The notes under the pieces were generated by a model. That model ran no database searches. It was not told the origin of the DNA and was given only the letters and a program-made list of their open reading frames with translations. Below are positions 1-9,408 of a stretch of 50,659 bases of DNA, piece after piece. The DNA comes from Paenibacillus tianmuensis (GTDB lineage: Bacteria; Bacillota; Bacilli; Paenibacillales; NBRC-103111), in NCBI RefSeq assembly GCF_900100345.1, contig NZ_FMTT01000005.1, forward strand, positions 1 through 50,659. Reading direction: 5' to 3'. Numbering within the stretch: position 1 is the stretch's first letter; the number at the start of each line of letters is the position of its first letter. The position numbers were made by a program, and so were the translations under genes.

Positions 1-95
1 CGCAGGGATCGCTTGCTCAAGAAGAGAAGGATGCTTCTCTGTTCGCAAGAATCCCCCACCTCAGCGCCATTAGCGCAGGTGGTGGGAGTGTTCAA
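1..95 (+). mobile_element. IS200/IS605-family right end (left window edge)
   Basis: These bases match the reverse complement of 50306-50400 with one difference (position 64). They contain a long GC-rich hairpin (CCCACC...GGTGGTGGG, about 55-88) and stop matching right after TTCAA; a right-end boundary at TCAA is known for IS608-type elements. The copy at the other edge lies directly behind a tnpB stop codon, so the tnpB of this copy should lie just upstream of the window on the + strand. In this family the right end also encodes the scaffold of the omega RNA. Only the tail of the element is inside the window. Confidence 0.8.
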
Positions 96-175
96 AAAGA
101 ATACCTATGAATGAATCGTAACGTATTTGCTATAAGAATAAAAGAGCTGGCGTGCGGTACTCCCCGTTTGCAAGT

Positions 176-210
176 AAAAAAGGAAGAAAGAGCGGGAGGC
201 TCCTTCTTCC
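176..210 (-). terminator. Rho-independent terminator
   Basis: Read on the minus strand, GGAAGAA pairs with TTCTTCC around a GC-rich loop and is followed by TTTTTT. It lies downstream of the small minus-strand gene ending at 272 and probably ends its transcript. Confidence 0.6.
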
Positions 211-271
211 AGGGCAGAACGGAATATTAGCTGACACGCGCAAGCAGCCGCATTTTTTCGGCTGGGAAGCA

Positions 272-430
272 TCAAGTCCCGCAAGAGCCGGGATACCCGT
301 CGTTCCGTTTCATTTCTTCCAAATGCTCGCGCATCTCTTCGTCTCCGGGCATTTCGGCGACCAGCTTTACTTTGCCGGGTGCGGGCTCCTCTACAGGAGC
401 CGCATTTGCCGGGCGAGGCGTATCGGTCAT
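272..430 (-). CDS. Small hypothetical acidic protein (52 aa)
   Basis: ATG at 430 is preceded by a strong AGGAGG site with normal spacing, and the frame runs 52 codons to a TGA. The product is rich in Pro, Ala and Glu at its start (MTDTPRPANAAPVEEPAPGK) and then Glu/Met-rich, with a single Cys near the C-terminus. There is no signal peptide or membrane segment. I do not recognise a family. A terminator follows at 176-210, so it looks like the end of a short minus-strand transcript that may also include the degraded frame at 476-612. The call rests on the ribosome site and the terminator; it could be chance. Confidence 0.5.
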   Translation of the reverse strand: MTDTPRPANAAPVEEPAPGKVKLVAEMPGDEEMREHLEEMKRNDGYPGSCGT

Positions 431-475
431 TGTACAGTCCTCCTAGGGGTATGATCAGGAATATCAACGGACGTC

Positions 476-612
476 TCATCTTTGGAGCAGCAGGTGGTAC
501 CCGAATTCAACGACAGCCGTGACGACGGCGATAAAGGCAAGCCCTGGCCAGGACAATCCCCAATGATAGGCGGTCCGATGGTCCCCAAAAATAAAGCAGC
601 TTGCTTATGCAT
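476..612 (-). pseudogene. Possible frameshifted small membrane protein
   Basis: ATG at 612 has a good AAGGGAG site. The open frame from it gives an unconvincing Pro/Ser/Cys-rich peptide overlapping the next gene's ribosome site. One base out of frame, the same stretch encodes a plausible membrane segment (GLAFIAVVTAVVEFGYHLLLQR then stop at 476). The length from ATG to that stop is one base short of a whole number of codons, as expected for a single-base deletion near TTATTTTTGGGG. A sequencing error in the T/G runs would also explain it. No function is proposed. Confidence 0.3.
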
Positions 613-821
613 CCCTGCTCCCTTACTTTTACTTTCGTTGAAAGGTTGTCCAGTCCGCCCTTCATTTATGCAGCGGGAGGGGGAAGAGCTCCGGCCGTTT
701 TTTGATTTAGCTCATAGCGAAAACCTATGAAGGCTATAGATATTATATCTTGGATCAATGAAGATAGACGTGATACGATAGGTGACATTAGGAGCATCAT
801 TCAGATACCGAGGTGGAACCG

Positions 822-2240
822 ATGGCAAAAACAATGTTCGAAAAAATTTGGGACAATCACGTCATTCATTCGGAGCTGGGCAAGCCGAGCATCATTTATA
901 TCGACCTTCAACTGGTCCATGAAGTGACTTCGCCGCAAGCGTTTGAAGGTCTTCGCATCAGCGGCCGTAAGGTTCGCCGTCCGGACTTGACGTTCGCGAC
1001 GATGGATCACAACGTGCCGACGAAGGATCGCTTCAATATCACCGATCCGATTTCCAAGCAGCAGATCGATACGCTCTCCAAAAACTGTGCGGATTTTGGC
1101 GTCACCCTGTTTGACCTGGACAGCATCGATCAAGGGGTCGTCCACGTGATGGGACCGGAGCTCGGTTTGACGCATCCCGGCAAAACAATCGTCTGCGGCG
1201 ATAGCCACACGTCGACGCACGGGGCGTTCGGAGCTTTAGCATTCGGGATCGGAACAAGCGAAGTGGAGCACGTGCTTGCGACGCAGTGCTTGCAGCAAGC
1301 GAAGCCAAAAACGCTGGAAGTGCGCATCAACGGCAAGCTGAAGCCGGGGGTTACGGCAAAGGACTTGATTCTTGGCGTCATTGCGAAATACGGTACGGAT
1401 TTTGCAACCGGCTACGTGATTGAGTACACGGGCGATGCGATTCGCAGCTTGTCCATGGAAGAGCGCATGACTGTGTGCAACATGTCGATCGAAGCGGGTG
1501 CAAGAGCAGGCTTGATCGCTCCGGACCAAACGACGTTCGATTACCTCCGCGGACGCGAATATGTGCCGCAAGGCGAGGCGTTCGAGCAAGCGGTAGCGGC
1601 GTGGAAGCAGCTGACGACGGACGAAGGCGCGGTGTACGATCGCGTAGTCGATTTCGACGCGGACAGCCTGATTCCGCAAGTCACCTGGGGCACCAGCCCG
1701 GGCATGGGTACCGACGTGACGTCCCGCGTGCCGAATCCGGCGGATTTCAGCACGGAGAACGAGCGCAAAGCGGCGGAAAAAGCGATCGAGTACATGGGCT
1801 TGACGCCAGGAACGCTGATGACGGACGTTACGATCGATTACGTATTTATCGGTTCCTGTACGAACGGCCGGATCGAGGACCTGCGCGCGGCGGCTGCCGT
1901 GGCTCAAGGCTACAAGGTGTCACCGAACGTGACGGCGATCGTCGTGCCGGGCTCGGGCCGGGTAAAAATTCAGGCGGAAAAAGAAGGGCTCGATAAAATT
2001 TTCATCGAAGCGGGCTTTGAATGGCGCGATGCCGGATGCAGCATGTGTCTGGCGATGAACCCGGACGTGTTGAAGCCAGGCCAACGCTGCGCTTCGACGT
2101 CGAACCGGAACTTCGAAGGCCGACAAGGCCGTGACGGACGCACGCACCTCGTGTCTCCGGCAATGGCAGTCGCAGCAGCGATCGAAGGCCGTTTCACCGA
2201 CGTGCGCGATTGGAAATTCAAAGTGAAGCAGGAAGCTTAA
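822..2240 (+). CDS. leuC: 3-isopropylmalate dehydratase large subunit
   Basis: Catalyses, with LeuD, isomerisation of 2- to 3-isopropylmalate in cytoplasmic leucine synthesis. The 472-aa length is normal. The [4Fe-4S] ligands are visible as Cys346 in GSCTNGR and Cys406/Cys409 in [14 protein letters not shown] near residue 130 and the end motif [12 protein letters not shown] are aconitase-family signatures. I chose ATG 822 because GAGGTGG lies 5 nt upstream; an in-frame GTG at 813 overlaps that site. leuD follows after 35 bases, so the two subunits are co-transcribed. leuA and leuB are not in the window, so leuCD either forms its own unit or the rest lies beyond the left IS element. No T-box stem structure was evident in the 210-base leader. 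Confidence 0.95.
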   Translation: MAKTMFEKIWDNHVIHSELGKPSIIYIDLQLVHEVTSPQAFEGLRISGRKVRRPDLTFATMDHNVPTKDRFNITDPISKQQIDTLSKNCADFGVTLFDLDSIDQGVVHVMGPELGLTHPGKTIVCGDSHTSTHGAFGALAFGIGTSEVEHVLATQCLQQAKPKTLEVRINGKLKPGVTAKDLILGVIAKYGTDFATGYVIEYTGDAIRSLSMEERMTVCNMSIEAGARAGLIAPDQTTFDYLRGREYVPQGEAFEQAVAAWKQLTTDEGAVYDRVVDFDADSLIPQVTWGTSPGMGTDVTSRVPNPADFSTENERKAAEKAIEYMGLTPGTLMTDVTIDYVFIGSCTNGRIEDLRAAAAVAQGYKVSPNVTAIVVPGSGRVKIQAEKEGLDKIFIEAGFEWRDAGCSMCLAMNPDVLKPGQRCASTSNRNFEGRQGRDGRTHLVSPAMAVAAAIEGRFTDVRDWKFKVKQEA

Positions 2241-2275
2241 GAAGATTATTTTATCGAAGCGAGGAGTTAAACGAA

Positions 2276-2881
2276 ATGGAAGCTTTTAAACTGCATACCG
2301 GCCTGGTCGGTCCGGTGGACCGCGTGAACGTGGACACGGACGCCATTATTCCTAAACAATTTTTGAAGCGCATCGAGCGTTCGGGTTTTGGCCAATTTCT
2401 GTTCTACGAGTGGCGTTTTGACCTGAATGGCCATACGATTCTGGAGTTCAGCCTGAACCAGCCGCGCTATCAAGGTGCCTCCGTTCTGATTTCCCGCGCC
2501 AACTTCGGCTGCGGCTCCTCCCGGGAGCATGCGCCTTGGGCCATTCAGGACTACGGGTTCAAAGTCGTGATCGCGCCGTCGTTCGCCGATATTTTCTACA
2601 ACAACTGCTTCAAGAACGGCATTCTGCCGATCAAGCTGAGCGAAGAGCAGGTCGAGGAGCTGTTCCAGCGCACCGCGGCGAAAGAAGGCTACAAGCTAAC
2701 CGCCGATCTGGAGAACAAACGGATCACCGACGATCAAGGCCTCAGCATCGACTTTGATTTGGATGAGCACCGCCGCCAATTCCTGCTGCTCGGTCTCGAC
2801 GATATCGGTCTGACGCTGCAGCATGAAGACAAAATCTCGGCATACGAAGCGGCGCATCAAGCGCGTCTCGCGTACAAATAA
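2276..2881 (+). CDS. leuD: 3-isopropylmalate dehydratase small subunit
   Basis: Partner swivel subunit of LeuC. It has 201 aa, the usual length. The N-terminal motif [13 protein letters not shown] and the central [15 protein letters not shown] are diagnostic. The start at 2276 follows a GAGGAG site by 9 nt; the open frame reaches back to 2210 inside leuC but without a better site. It lies 35 bases after leuC and is followed immediately by a terminator, so the transcript is leuCD. Nothing is unusual in the protein. Confidence 0.95.
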   Translation: MEAFKLHTGLVGPVDRVNVDTDAIIPKQFLKRIERSGFGQFLFYEWRFDLNGHTILEFSLNQPRYQGASVLISRANFGCGSSREHAPWAIQDYGFKVVIAPSFADIFYNNCFKNGILPIKLSEEQVEELFQRTAAKEGYKLTADLENKRITDDQGLSIDFDLDEHRRQFLLLGLDDIGLTLQHEDKISAYEAAHQARLAYK

Positions 2882-2890
2882 GCGACGAAT

Positions 2891-2937
2891 AGCCCGGCCT
2901 GACTCTTGAAAGAAAGAGAAGGTCGGGCTTATTTTTA
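2891..2937 (+). terminator. Terminator of leuCD
   Basis: AGCCCGGCCT at 2891-2900 pairs with AGGTCGGGCT at 2920-2929 (one mismatch) and is followed by TATTTTTAA. Confidence 0.8.
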
Positions 2938-2973
2938 ATGTCCGGCCGCATTTTATCATACAATGTTCAAAAA

Positions 2974-3039
2974 CTTTCGACGATTTTCGTGAAAAGTGTG
3001 ATCAATGTTTTTTCAAACGTCGAAAGCGTTGTGTATAAT
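2974..3039 (+). promoter_or_regulatory. Promoter of the hbd-ackA unit with a 9-bp inverted repeat
   Basis: TATAAT at 3034-3039 is preceded at 17 bases by a weak -35 TTTCAA (3011-3016). CTTTCGACG (2974-2982) and CGTCGAAAG (3018-3026) form a perfect inverted repeat 35 bases apart; the right half lies between -35 and -10. This arrangement suggests a repressor operator, but I do not recognise the motif. Confidence 0.5.
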
Positions 3040-3071
3040 ATCACTGGAAGCATGATGGGAGGGAGACAGAA

Positions 3072-3944
3072 ATGAGTTTTTCTAGAATCGGCGTCGTGGG
3101 CGCCGGAACAATGGGTCAAGGCATTGCCGAAATGTTGGCTGCCAAAGGATTGGAAGTCATGCTGCTCGAAAGGACGCCTGAAAAGCTGGAGCAGGCCTGG
3201 GAGCAAATCGAGATCAGCTTGGACAAGCAGTTGGAGAAATGGGCGATCACTCCCGTTGAGAAAAAATTGATTCTTTCGCGCATCGTGAAGGAAACGCATA
3301 TTCACAATTTGGCCGAATGCGATATGGTCATCGAAACGGTTTCGGAAGATCTTGAGATTAAAAAAGAAGTATTCCGCACACTTGACGAAGTATGCCGGCC
3401 GTCGATCATTCTTGCCAGCAACACGTCTACGCTCAGCTTGACGGAACTGGCGGCAGAGACACAGCACCCGGAGCGCGTCATCGGTCTTCATTTTTTATAT
3501 CCGGTATCGAAAATTCATTTGGTGGAAATCATTCGGGCGCTGAAAACGGGTGAGGATGTCTTCGAAGCGACCCGGAGCTTCGTTGAAGAAACAATCCAAA
3601 AACGCGGCATTCAGGTGTACGAATCGCCGGGCTTTGTCACGACGCGCCTGATCTGCGTGCTGATCAATGAAGCGATGCACGCGTTGTCGGAGAGAGTAGC
3701 CAGCGCGGACGATATTGATAATGCGATGCGAATCGGCTATGATTTTCATTATGGGCCGCTGGAGATGGCAGACCGCTTCGGCTTGGATTCGATATTGGCC
3801 GCGATGGAACGTATGTTCCGTGAATTCGGCGATGTGAAGTACCGGCCGTCGGTGCTGCTGAAGCAGATGGTAAGGGCCGGTCATCTCGGCACGAAGACGG
3901 GACATGGCTTTTTCCGCTACGATAAGGACGGTGACCGGATATGA
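3072..3944 (+). CDS. 3-hydroxyacyl-CoA (3-hydroxybutyryl-CoA) dehydrogenase
   Basis: NAD-dependent oxidoreductase of the HAD family, cytoplasmic, interconverting 3-hydroxyacyl-CoA and 3-oxoacyl-CoA. It has 290 aa, the length of the single-domain bacterial enzymes. The Rossmann motif GAGTMG is at residues 10-15, NTSTLSLTEL near 117, and the catalytic His is in GLHFLYP (GMHFFNP is more usual). The segment usually reading GFVVNR is GFVTTR, so the Asn that contacts substrate in animal HAD is Thr; this variant occurs in Firmicute enzymes. GGGAGGGAG precedes the ATG. Its TGA overlaps the ackA start (ATGA), so the two are translationally coupled, an unusual pairing hinting at a short-chain acyl-CoA or acetate role. 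Confidence 0.85.
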   Translation: MSFSRIGVVGAGTMGQGIAEMLAAKGLEVMLLERTPEKLEQAWEQIEISLDKQLEKWAITPVEKKLILSRIVKETHIHNLAECDMVIETVSEDLEIKKEVFRTLDEVCRPSIILASNTSTLSLTELAAETQHPERVIGLHFLYPVSKIHLVEIIRALKTGEDVFEATRSFVEETIQKRGIQVYESPGFVTTRLICVLINEAMHALSERVASADDIDNAMRIGYDFHYGPLEMADRFGLDSILAAMERMFREFGDVKYRPSVLLKQMVRAGHLGTKTGHGFFRYDKDGDRI

Positions 3945-5155
3945 TCGTACTCGTTATTAATGCAGGCAGCTCCTCTCTTAAGTTTCAGCTTTACGAGATG
4001 GAGAACGAATCCGTGCTGGCCAAAGGGAAGGTGGAGCGGATTGGGATGGAGTCCGCGATCTTGACGTTTGAGCCGGAGGGCAAGCAGGACGTGCGCGAGG
4101 TCAGTGAAATTTTGGAGCACACGACGGCGATCCGCAAAGTGCTGGACATCCTGGTGCATCCGGTCCACGGGGTGCTCGAATCGGCGCAGCAAATCGACGC
4201 AGTGGGCCATCGGGTCGTGCACGGAGGCGAGTCGTTTTCCAATTCCGCGCTGGTGAGCGATGAGGTAAAGCAGGAGATCAAGCGGCTGTTCGATCTGGCT
4301 CCGCTGCATAACCCTGCTCATATGCTCGGGATTCAGGCGGTCGAAACGAATATGCCGGACGTGCCGCAGGCCGTTGTGTTCGACACGGCTTTTCACCAAA
4401 CGATGCCGCCTGTGACGTATTTGTACCCGATCCCGATGGTGCTCTATAAGAAGCATAAAATTCGCCGCTACGGCTTCCACGGCACCTCGCATGCTTATGT
4501 GAGCGAACGCACCGCGGCGTTCCTCGGTCGGCCGCTCCGCGAGCTGAAGCTGATCACCTGCCACATCGGGAACGGAGCGAGCTGCACCGCGGTGATGGAC
4601 GGGCGGTCCTACGATACGAGCATGGGGATGACGCCGCTGGAAGGGCTCATGATGGGAACGCGGAGCGGGGATATCGATCCGGCCATTGTCCCGTTTACGA
4701 TGGGCAAGGAGGATCTGACGCTCAGCGAAGTGAACTCGATGCTGAACAAGCACAGCGGGCTGCTTGCCATCTCAGGTATCGGCAGCGATATGCGGGAGAT
4801 TGACGAAGCAAGGCAAACGGGAGACCGCAATGCGGCGCTCGCGTTCGACATGTACGAGTACCGGCTGCGCAAATATATCGGCGCTTACGCAGCTGCCATG
4901 AACGGCTTGGACGCCATCGTCTTCACGGCGGGGGTCGGGGAAAACTCCGCTTCGCTGCGGGCCGCGGTGTGCCGCAATCTCAGCTTTCTCGGCCTGGAGC
5001 TGGACGAAGCGGCGAACGAACGGCGCGAATCCGGAGAACGCGCCATCACGACGCCGGGCTCCCGGGTACAGGTGCTTGTCATCCCGACCAATGAGGAGCT
5101 TGTTATCGCCCGGGATACGTACAGGTTGATTTTGGACCGAAATGATGTAAACTAG
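3941..5155 (+). CDS. ackA: Acetate kinase
   Basis: Phosphorylates acetate or makes ATP from acetyl phosphate in the cytoplasm. It has 404 aa, typical of the family. Visible hallmarks are INAGSSSLKFQLY at the N-terminus, VGHRVVHGG near 88, FDTAFHQTMP near 147, the catalytic GFHGTSH near 180, and TAGVGENS near the C-terminus. It starts within the stop of the upstream dehydrogenase (4-base ATGA overlap), so it depends on that gene's translation and promoter. No phosphotransacetylase gene is present. asnS follows after 40 bases. Confidence 0.95.
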   Translation: MIVLVINAGSSSLKFQLYEMENESVLAKGKVERIGMESAILTFEPEGKQDVREVSEILEHTTAIRKVLDILVHPVHGVLESAQQIDAVGHRVVHGGESFSNSALVSDEVKQEIKRLFDLAPLHNPAHMLGIQAVETNMPDVPQAVVFDTAFHQTMPPVTYLYPIPMVLYKKHKIRRYGFHGTSHAYVSERTAAFLGRPLRELKLITCHIGNGASCTAVMDGRSYDTSMGMTPLEGLMMGTRSGDIDPAIVPFTMGKEDLTLSEVNSMLNKHSGLLAISGIGSDMREIDEARQTGDRNAALAFDMYEYRLRKYIGAYAAAMNGLDAIVFTAGVGENSASLRAAVCRNLSFLGLELDEAANERRESGERAITTPGSRVQVLVIPTNEELVIARDTYRLILDRNDVN

Positions 5156-5195
5156 TGAACGATGGTCAATTTTATAAGTAGGCGGAGGAATGTTC

Positions 5196-6494
5196 ATGAA
5201 CCGTAACCTGTGTATGATCGGGGATGTGAATAAACATATAGACGAATCGGTGATGATCGGCTGCTGGCTGCACAACATCCGTTCCAGCGGCAAGATCCGT
5301 TTCCTGCAGCTGCGGGACGGCTCTGGCTTTATACAGGGCGTCGTCGTCAAGAGCGAGGTGGCGGAGCAGGTGTGGGAAGATGCGGGCAAGCTGACGCAAG
5401 AAAGCTCACTCTACGTCACCGGCACGGTACGCGAGGATACGCGCAGCAAAGGCGGCTTCGAGCTGATGGTGACCGGTGTCGAAATTATCCAAGTCACAAC
5501 CGATTATCCGATCACGCCCAAGGAGCACGGCGTCGATTTTCTGATGGATCACCGCCATTTGTGGATTCGTTCGCCACGGCAACGGGCGATTCTGGTCATC
5601 CGGGCGCAAATTATCCGGGCGATTCAGCAATTTTTCGACGAGCGCAACTTCCATTTGGTCGATCCGCCGATTTTGACTCCTTCGTCTTGCGAAGGAACGA
5701 CGAATTTGTTTCATACAAAATATTTCGACGAGGATGCTTACTTGACGCAGAGCGGCCAGTTGTATATGGAAGCAGCGGCGATGGCGCTTGGCCGGGTATA
5801 CTCGTTCGGTCCGACCTTCCGGGCGGAGAAATCGAAGACGCGCCGGCATTTGATCGAATTCTGGATGATCGAACCGGAGATGGCGTTCGTGACGCACGAA
5901 GAGAATCTTCAAGTGCAGGAGCAGTTCGTCTCTCACATCGTACAGTCGGTGCTGCAAAACTGCCGCAAGGAGCTTGAGACGCTGGAGCGCGACACGACGA
6001 AGTTGGAGCAGGTCGTAGGGCCGTTCCCGCGCATTACGTACGACGAAGCGGTAAGGTTTCTTCAAGAGAACGGGCACGAATTCGAATGGGGAGAAGACTT
6101 CGGCGCGCCTCACGAGACTGCCATCGCCGAGAAATATGAAAAGCCGGTGTTCATTACGCATTATCCGACGGAGATCAAGGCCTTCTATATGAAGCCTGAC
6201 CCGGCCCGTCCGGAAGTCGTGCTTTGCGCGGATATGATCGCTCCGGAAGGCTACGGGGAAATTATCGGAGGCAGCCAACGGATCGACGATCCGGAGCTGA
6301 TGGAAGAGCGCTTCCGGCAGCACGAGCTGTCCAAGGAAGCGTACCAGTGGTACCTCGACCTGCGAAAATACGGCTCCGTGCCGCATTCGGGCTTCGGTTT
6401 GGGGCTCGAGCGCACGGTCGCTTGGATTTGCGGGCTCGATCACGTTCGCGAGACGATTCCGTTCCCACGACTCCTGTACCGCTTGTACCCGTAA
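5196..6494 (+). CDS. asnS: Asparaginyl-tRNA synthetase
   Basis: Class II aminoacyl-tRNA synthetase charging tRNA-Asn. It has 432 aa, close to the Bacillus protein. The N-terminal OB-fold anticodon-binding part spans about residues 15-100; motif 2 appears as [16 protein letters not shown] and motif 3 as [16 protein letters not shown] near the C-terminus, which ends in [14 protein letters not shown] 5196 is chosen because GGAGG lies 7 nt upstream; ATG 5190 is too close to that site. It precedes dnaD as in Bacillus. Confidence 0.93.
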   Translation: MNRNLCMIGDVNKHIDESVMIGCWLHNIRSSGKIRFLQLRDGSGFIQGVVVKSEVAEQVWEDAGKLTQESSLYVTGTVREDTRSKGGFELMVTGVEIIQVTTDYPITPKEHGVDFLMDHRHLWIRSPRQRAILVIRAQIIRAIQQFFDERNFHLVDPPILTPSSCEGTTNLFHTKYFDEDAYLTQSGQLYMEAAAMALGRVYSFGPTFRAEKSKTRRHLIEFWMIEPEMAFVTHEENLQVQEQFVSHIVQSVLQNCRKELETLERDTTKLEQVVGPFPRITYDEAVRFLQENGHEFEWGEDFGAPHETAIAEKYEKPVFITHYPTEIKAFYMKPDPARPEVVLCADMIAPEGYGEIIGGSQRIDDPELMEERFRQHELSKEAYQWYLDLRKYGSVPHSGFGLGLERTVAWICGLDHVRETIPFPRLLYRLYP

Positions 6495-6548
6495 GGTTTG
6501 CATGCGGGAGCGATTCTCGCGAAGCTGTAAGCGGAAAGTAGGGTAGGC

Positions 6549-7229
6549 ATGAGACGTAGCGATTACGATTCGAAAGAGCTGCCGTCCGTGCTGCTCGCGG
6601 GCTGGCAGGACGGGAACGTCGACGTTCCCTACTGGCTGTTCAAATATTACAAGCAGCTTGGGCTGTTGGAGCCGGATGTGATGCTTATTCTTCATGTCAT
6701 GGCGTTTAAGCAAAAGGAAAACAAAGATTTTCCGACATTGGAAGAGCTTCAAGCCCGCATGTCGCTGCCGCAGGAGAAAGTGATTGCCGTGCTGCAAAAG
6801 CTGATCCGGGAACAACTGCTGCAGATCGACGAGATCGAAGACTCCGTTACGGGAGTCCACAGCGAAGCATATAACTTGCGGCCGCTGCTGGACCGGCTCG
6901 CGGAGTGCCGTATCGAGGAGTATCAGGCGGAGCTGGCGGCCAAGAAACAGGCCGAGCGGACGGGCAAAGCGGAGCGAAAAGATATATTCTCGATTTTCGA
7001 AAACGAATTTGGACGACCGCTCACTCCGATGGAGCTGGAGTCGATATCCGGGTGGATCGACAAAGATCGCTATCCGGAGGAGCTTATCCTCGCCGGTCTT
7101 AAGGAAGCGGTGTTCGCCGGTAAGCTGCATTTCCGGTACATCGACCGGATCTTGCTGGAATGGCAGCGCAACCGGATTACGACCGTTGAGCAGGCGAAGG
7201 AGCACTCACAGAAGTTCCGGTCCCGGTAA
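6549..7229 (+). CDS. dnaD: Primosomal protein DnaD
   Basis: DNA-remodelling protein that helps load the replicative helicase (DnaA/PriA pathways in Bacillus). It has 226 aa. The N-terminal winged-helix part (about 15-120) contains LPSVLLAGW and VPYWLFKYY; the C-terminal DnaB/DnaD domain (about 145-215) has FENEFGRPLTPMELESI and FRYIDRILLEWQRN. The Lys/Glu-rich linker lies at about 125-145. It follows asnS by 54 bases. In Bacillus nth follows, but here a strong terminator comes 10 bases after the stop, so the endonuclease III gene is not attached. Confidence 0.92.
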   Translation: MRRSDYDSKELPSVLLAGWQDGNVDVPYWLFKYYKQLGLLEPDVMLILHVMAFKQKENKDFPTLEELQARMSLPQEKVIAVLQKLIREQLLQIDEIEDSVTGVHSEAYNLRPLLDRLAECRIEEYQAELAAKKQAERTGKAERKDIFSIFENEFGRPLTPMELESISGWIDKDRYPEELILAGLKEAVFAGKLHFRYIDRILLEWQRNRITTVEQAKEHSQKFRSR

Positions 7230-7239
7230 GCGGGAAAAA

Positions 7240-7283
7240 GAAACAGCCCTGCACGCAAAAAAATGCGTGCGGGGCTGTTTTGC
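7240..7283 (+). terminator. Terminator of asnS-dnaD
   Basis: AACAGCCCTGCACGCA and TGCGTGCGGGGCTGTT form a long near-perfect stem with an A-rich loop, followed by TTTTG. Confidence 0.9.
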
Positions 7284-7490
7284 GTTACTGAACAAGCTTA
7301 CTGCGACCTGTGCACTTTTGGGCCTTGAAATAAAGTACCAGAGTTGCTTCGTCAGTCGAAAAACGTAAAAAAACATTTTAAAACTAAAAAACTGTAGTTT
7401 TTTTGTAACTTTTTTGTGATTCGTGCCGTCTATTATATTAGGTGTGACATGATTTTACAGAATTATAGAACGGTTAGAAGGAGGGGCCAC

Positions 7491-8345
7491 ATGTTCCGAT
7501 GGCTGCGCAAACCTAAAAATGAAGCGCAGAATGAAGCGGCAGCCGCCGTGCCAGCCGCTCCGCAGGAGATCGACGTCGCGGCGACGGAAGCTTCGGCCGA
7601 CGGGGAAGCTGCTGCGGCAAGCGATGGCGCGAGTGTACTGGTCGATACCAGACCACCCATTGACACGAGTATCCCGCTCCTTACCGTAACGGGAGTGGAG
7701 CGTTCATTTCCTGTCGGAGGACAACAGCTTCATGTGCTCAAGGGAATCAATATGGAGCTGTATCCGATGCAGCTCGTTATGCTGAAAGGCCGGTCCGGCT
7801 CGGGGAAAACGACCCTGCTTAACATGATCGGCGGTCTGGACCAGCCGAACCGGGGACAAATCATGTTCAAGGAATACCCGTTCCATGAATGCAGTGACGA
7901 CCAGCGGACGTACATAAGAAGAAAAGAGATCGGCTTTATTTTTCAATCGTTTGCTTTAATGCCTCTTTTGTCCGCGTGGGAAAACGTAGAATTGTCACTG
8001 CGAATGGCGAAAGTTCCCCGATCGGAGTGGAAGCCCCGCGTCACCCATTGTCTGGAGCTGGTGGGCCTCGGCAAGCGGATGCATCATCGTCCGTTCGAGC
8101 TGTCTGGCGGGGAGCAGCAGCGTGTCGCGATTGCGAAAGCCATCGCGCACAAGCCCAGTCTGCTGCTTGCCGACGAGCCGACGGCAGAGCTCGATTCGCA
8201 AATGGGCGCACAAGTCATGGCGGTATTCCGGGACATTATCCGTACCGAACGCATGACGATTTGCATGACAACGCATGATCCGACAATAATGGAGGTTGCC
8301 GACCGTGTATTCGAAATGGTGGATGGAAAATTTATCAGTCATTAA
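7491..8345 (+). CDS. ABC exporter ATPase, MacB/LolD type (first of two)
   Basis: Cytoplasmic ATPase that should power the permease encoded downstream. It has 284 aa. Walker A GRSGSGKTT is at 100-108, signature LSGGEQQ at 204-210, Walker B LLLADEP at 224-230 and the H-loop His at 262, all intact. Residues about 10-60 are a low-complexity Ala/Glu-rich extension, longer than the family norm of about 230 aa. ATG 7491 has AAGGAGG; upstream in-frame starts lack a site. The gap of 260 bases before it holds the dnaD terminator and an AT-rich stretch that should carry the promoter (candidate -10 TATATT near 7433). The adaptor gene overlaps its 3' end. Confidence 0.9.
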   Translation: MFRWLRKPKNEAQNEAAAAVPAAPQEIDVAATEASADGEAAAASDGASVLVDTRPPIDTSIPLLTVTGVERSFPVGGQQLHVLKGINMELYPMQLVMLKGRSGSGKTTLLNMIGGLDQPNRGQIMFKEYPFHECSDDQRTYIRRKEIGFIFQSFALMPLLSAWENVELSLRMAKVPRSEWKPRVTHCLELVGLGKRMHHRPFELSGGEQQRVAIAKAIAHKPSLLLADEPTAELDSQMGAQVMAVFRDIIRTERMTICMTTHDPTIMEVADRVFEMVDGKFISH

Positions 8346-9408
8346 AAAAACGGGCAGGCCATTGCTGCTCGTTTGCATCGCCGCATCCCTCGCGTTGTCG
8401 TCCGGATGCTCGTTGCTGCCAAAGGAGGATGAGGAGGAAGCGCTGCCGGCCATAACCCCGCCCCAGTTGTCCAAAAAACCGGAGTATGCGGTTAAAACCG
8501 AGACGCTGGAATTCGACGTTCCTCTCTCCGGGAAGCTGATGTCGACCGTAGAAGAAGACTTATACTTTACGGATGATGCCAGCCGGCGCATTAAATCCTT
8601 CCTGGTCAAAACCGGAGACAAGGTTGAGAGTGGGCAATTGATCGCCGATCTCGACGTCACGGAGCAGGAGAACAAATTGCGGCAGAAACGGCTGCAGACA
8701 CGCCAGGATGAGTTAGGTATGATCGAAAAGCTGCGCAAAGCCGACGAGGCAAGCCCCGAGCAGCTGGAACGGGATAAAATTGAATTTGAATTAAAAAAGG
8801 AAGAAGTAACCACGCTTGAAAAAACGATTGCCGGCGCCAAGCTGACGGCCCCTTATGCAGGTACGATTATTTCGGTTTACATGAAAAAAGGGGATACGGC
8901 CAGGGCTTACGATGCGGTCGCCACAATCGCGGATCTGTCTCAGCTTACGGTGGCTGCAACCATTAGCGCGGACAGCTTGACGAAAGTAGCCATTGGCATG
9001 GAGGTCGTTGCGGACATCAACGGCGTGGGCAAGGTCAAAGGAAAAGTGTCGAAGCTTCCGAATCCGAAGGCCGAGAACAATAACAACGGGAACGGAGGGG
9101 GCCAGGGTGGAGGCCAGCAAAAAAAGGCGGATTCGATCGACAACTATTTGCTGATCCAGCTTGACCAATTTCCCGAGGGGCTTTCCCACGGAACGCCGCT
9201 CAGCGTGAAAATTATTACTCAGCGCAAGGAGAACGCGGTTACGATTCCGCCTGCCGCTCTTCGTTCGTATGCGGGCCGCAATTACGTGCAGGTTGTAGAC
9301 GATAAAGGCAACAAGCGCGAAGTGGACGTCGAAATCGGATTGCAGACGTCGACGGCTGTAGAGATTGTGAAAGGTCTCACGGCAGGGCAGAAAGTAGTGG
9401 GACGCTAA
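8305..9408 (+). CDS. Membrane-fusion (MacA/HlyD-like) lipoprotein adaptor
   Basis: Extracytoplasmic adaptor of the exporter. The 367-aa product has a lipoprotein signal ending in LSSGC (Cys35). Then come a beta-barrel/lipoyl half (about 75-120), a short coiled coil (about 125-175), the second lipoyl half (AKLTAPYAGTIISVYMKKGD) and a membrane-proximal barrel. A low-complexity Asn/Gly/Gln insert lies near 255-275. GTG 8305 is chosen because GGAGG sits 9 nt upstream; ATG 8323 is possible and would still keep the lipobox. It overlaps the ATPase by 41 bases, and its TAA overlaps the permease ATG. In a Gram-positive it would be tethered outside the membrane. Confidence 0.85.
   Translation: MYSKWWMENLSVIKKTGRPLLLVCIAASLALSSGCSLLPKEDEEEALPAITPPQLSKKPEYAVKTETLEFDVPLSGKLMSTVEEDLYFTDDASRRIKSFLVKTGDKVESGQLIADLDVTEQENKLRQKRLQTRQDELGMIEKLRKADEASPEQLERDKIEFELKKEEVTTLEKTIAGAKLTAPYAGTIISVYMKKGDTARAYDAVATIADLSQLTVAATISADSLTKVAIGMEVVADINGVGKVKGKVSKLPNPKAENNNNGNGGGQGGGQQKKADSIDNYLLIQLDQFPEGLSHGTPLSVKIITQRKENAVTIPPAALRSYAGRNYVQVVDDKGNKREVDVEIGLQTSTAVEIVKGLTAGQKVVGR

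Noticed and set aside
805..822. AGGTGGAACCG before leuC resembles the T-box antiterminator motif
   Set aside because: The leader is short, I see no stem I or terminator/antiterminator pair, and the motif coincides with the ribosome site of leuC.
5406..7205. Long minus-strand frame of 599 codons opposite asnS-dnaD
   Set aside because: Antisense to two clear housekeeping genes; Arg/Leu-rich composition typical of a shadow frame.
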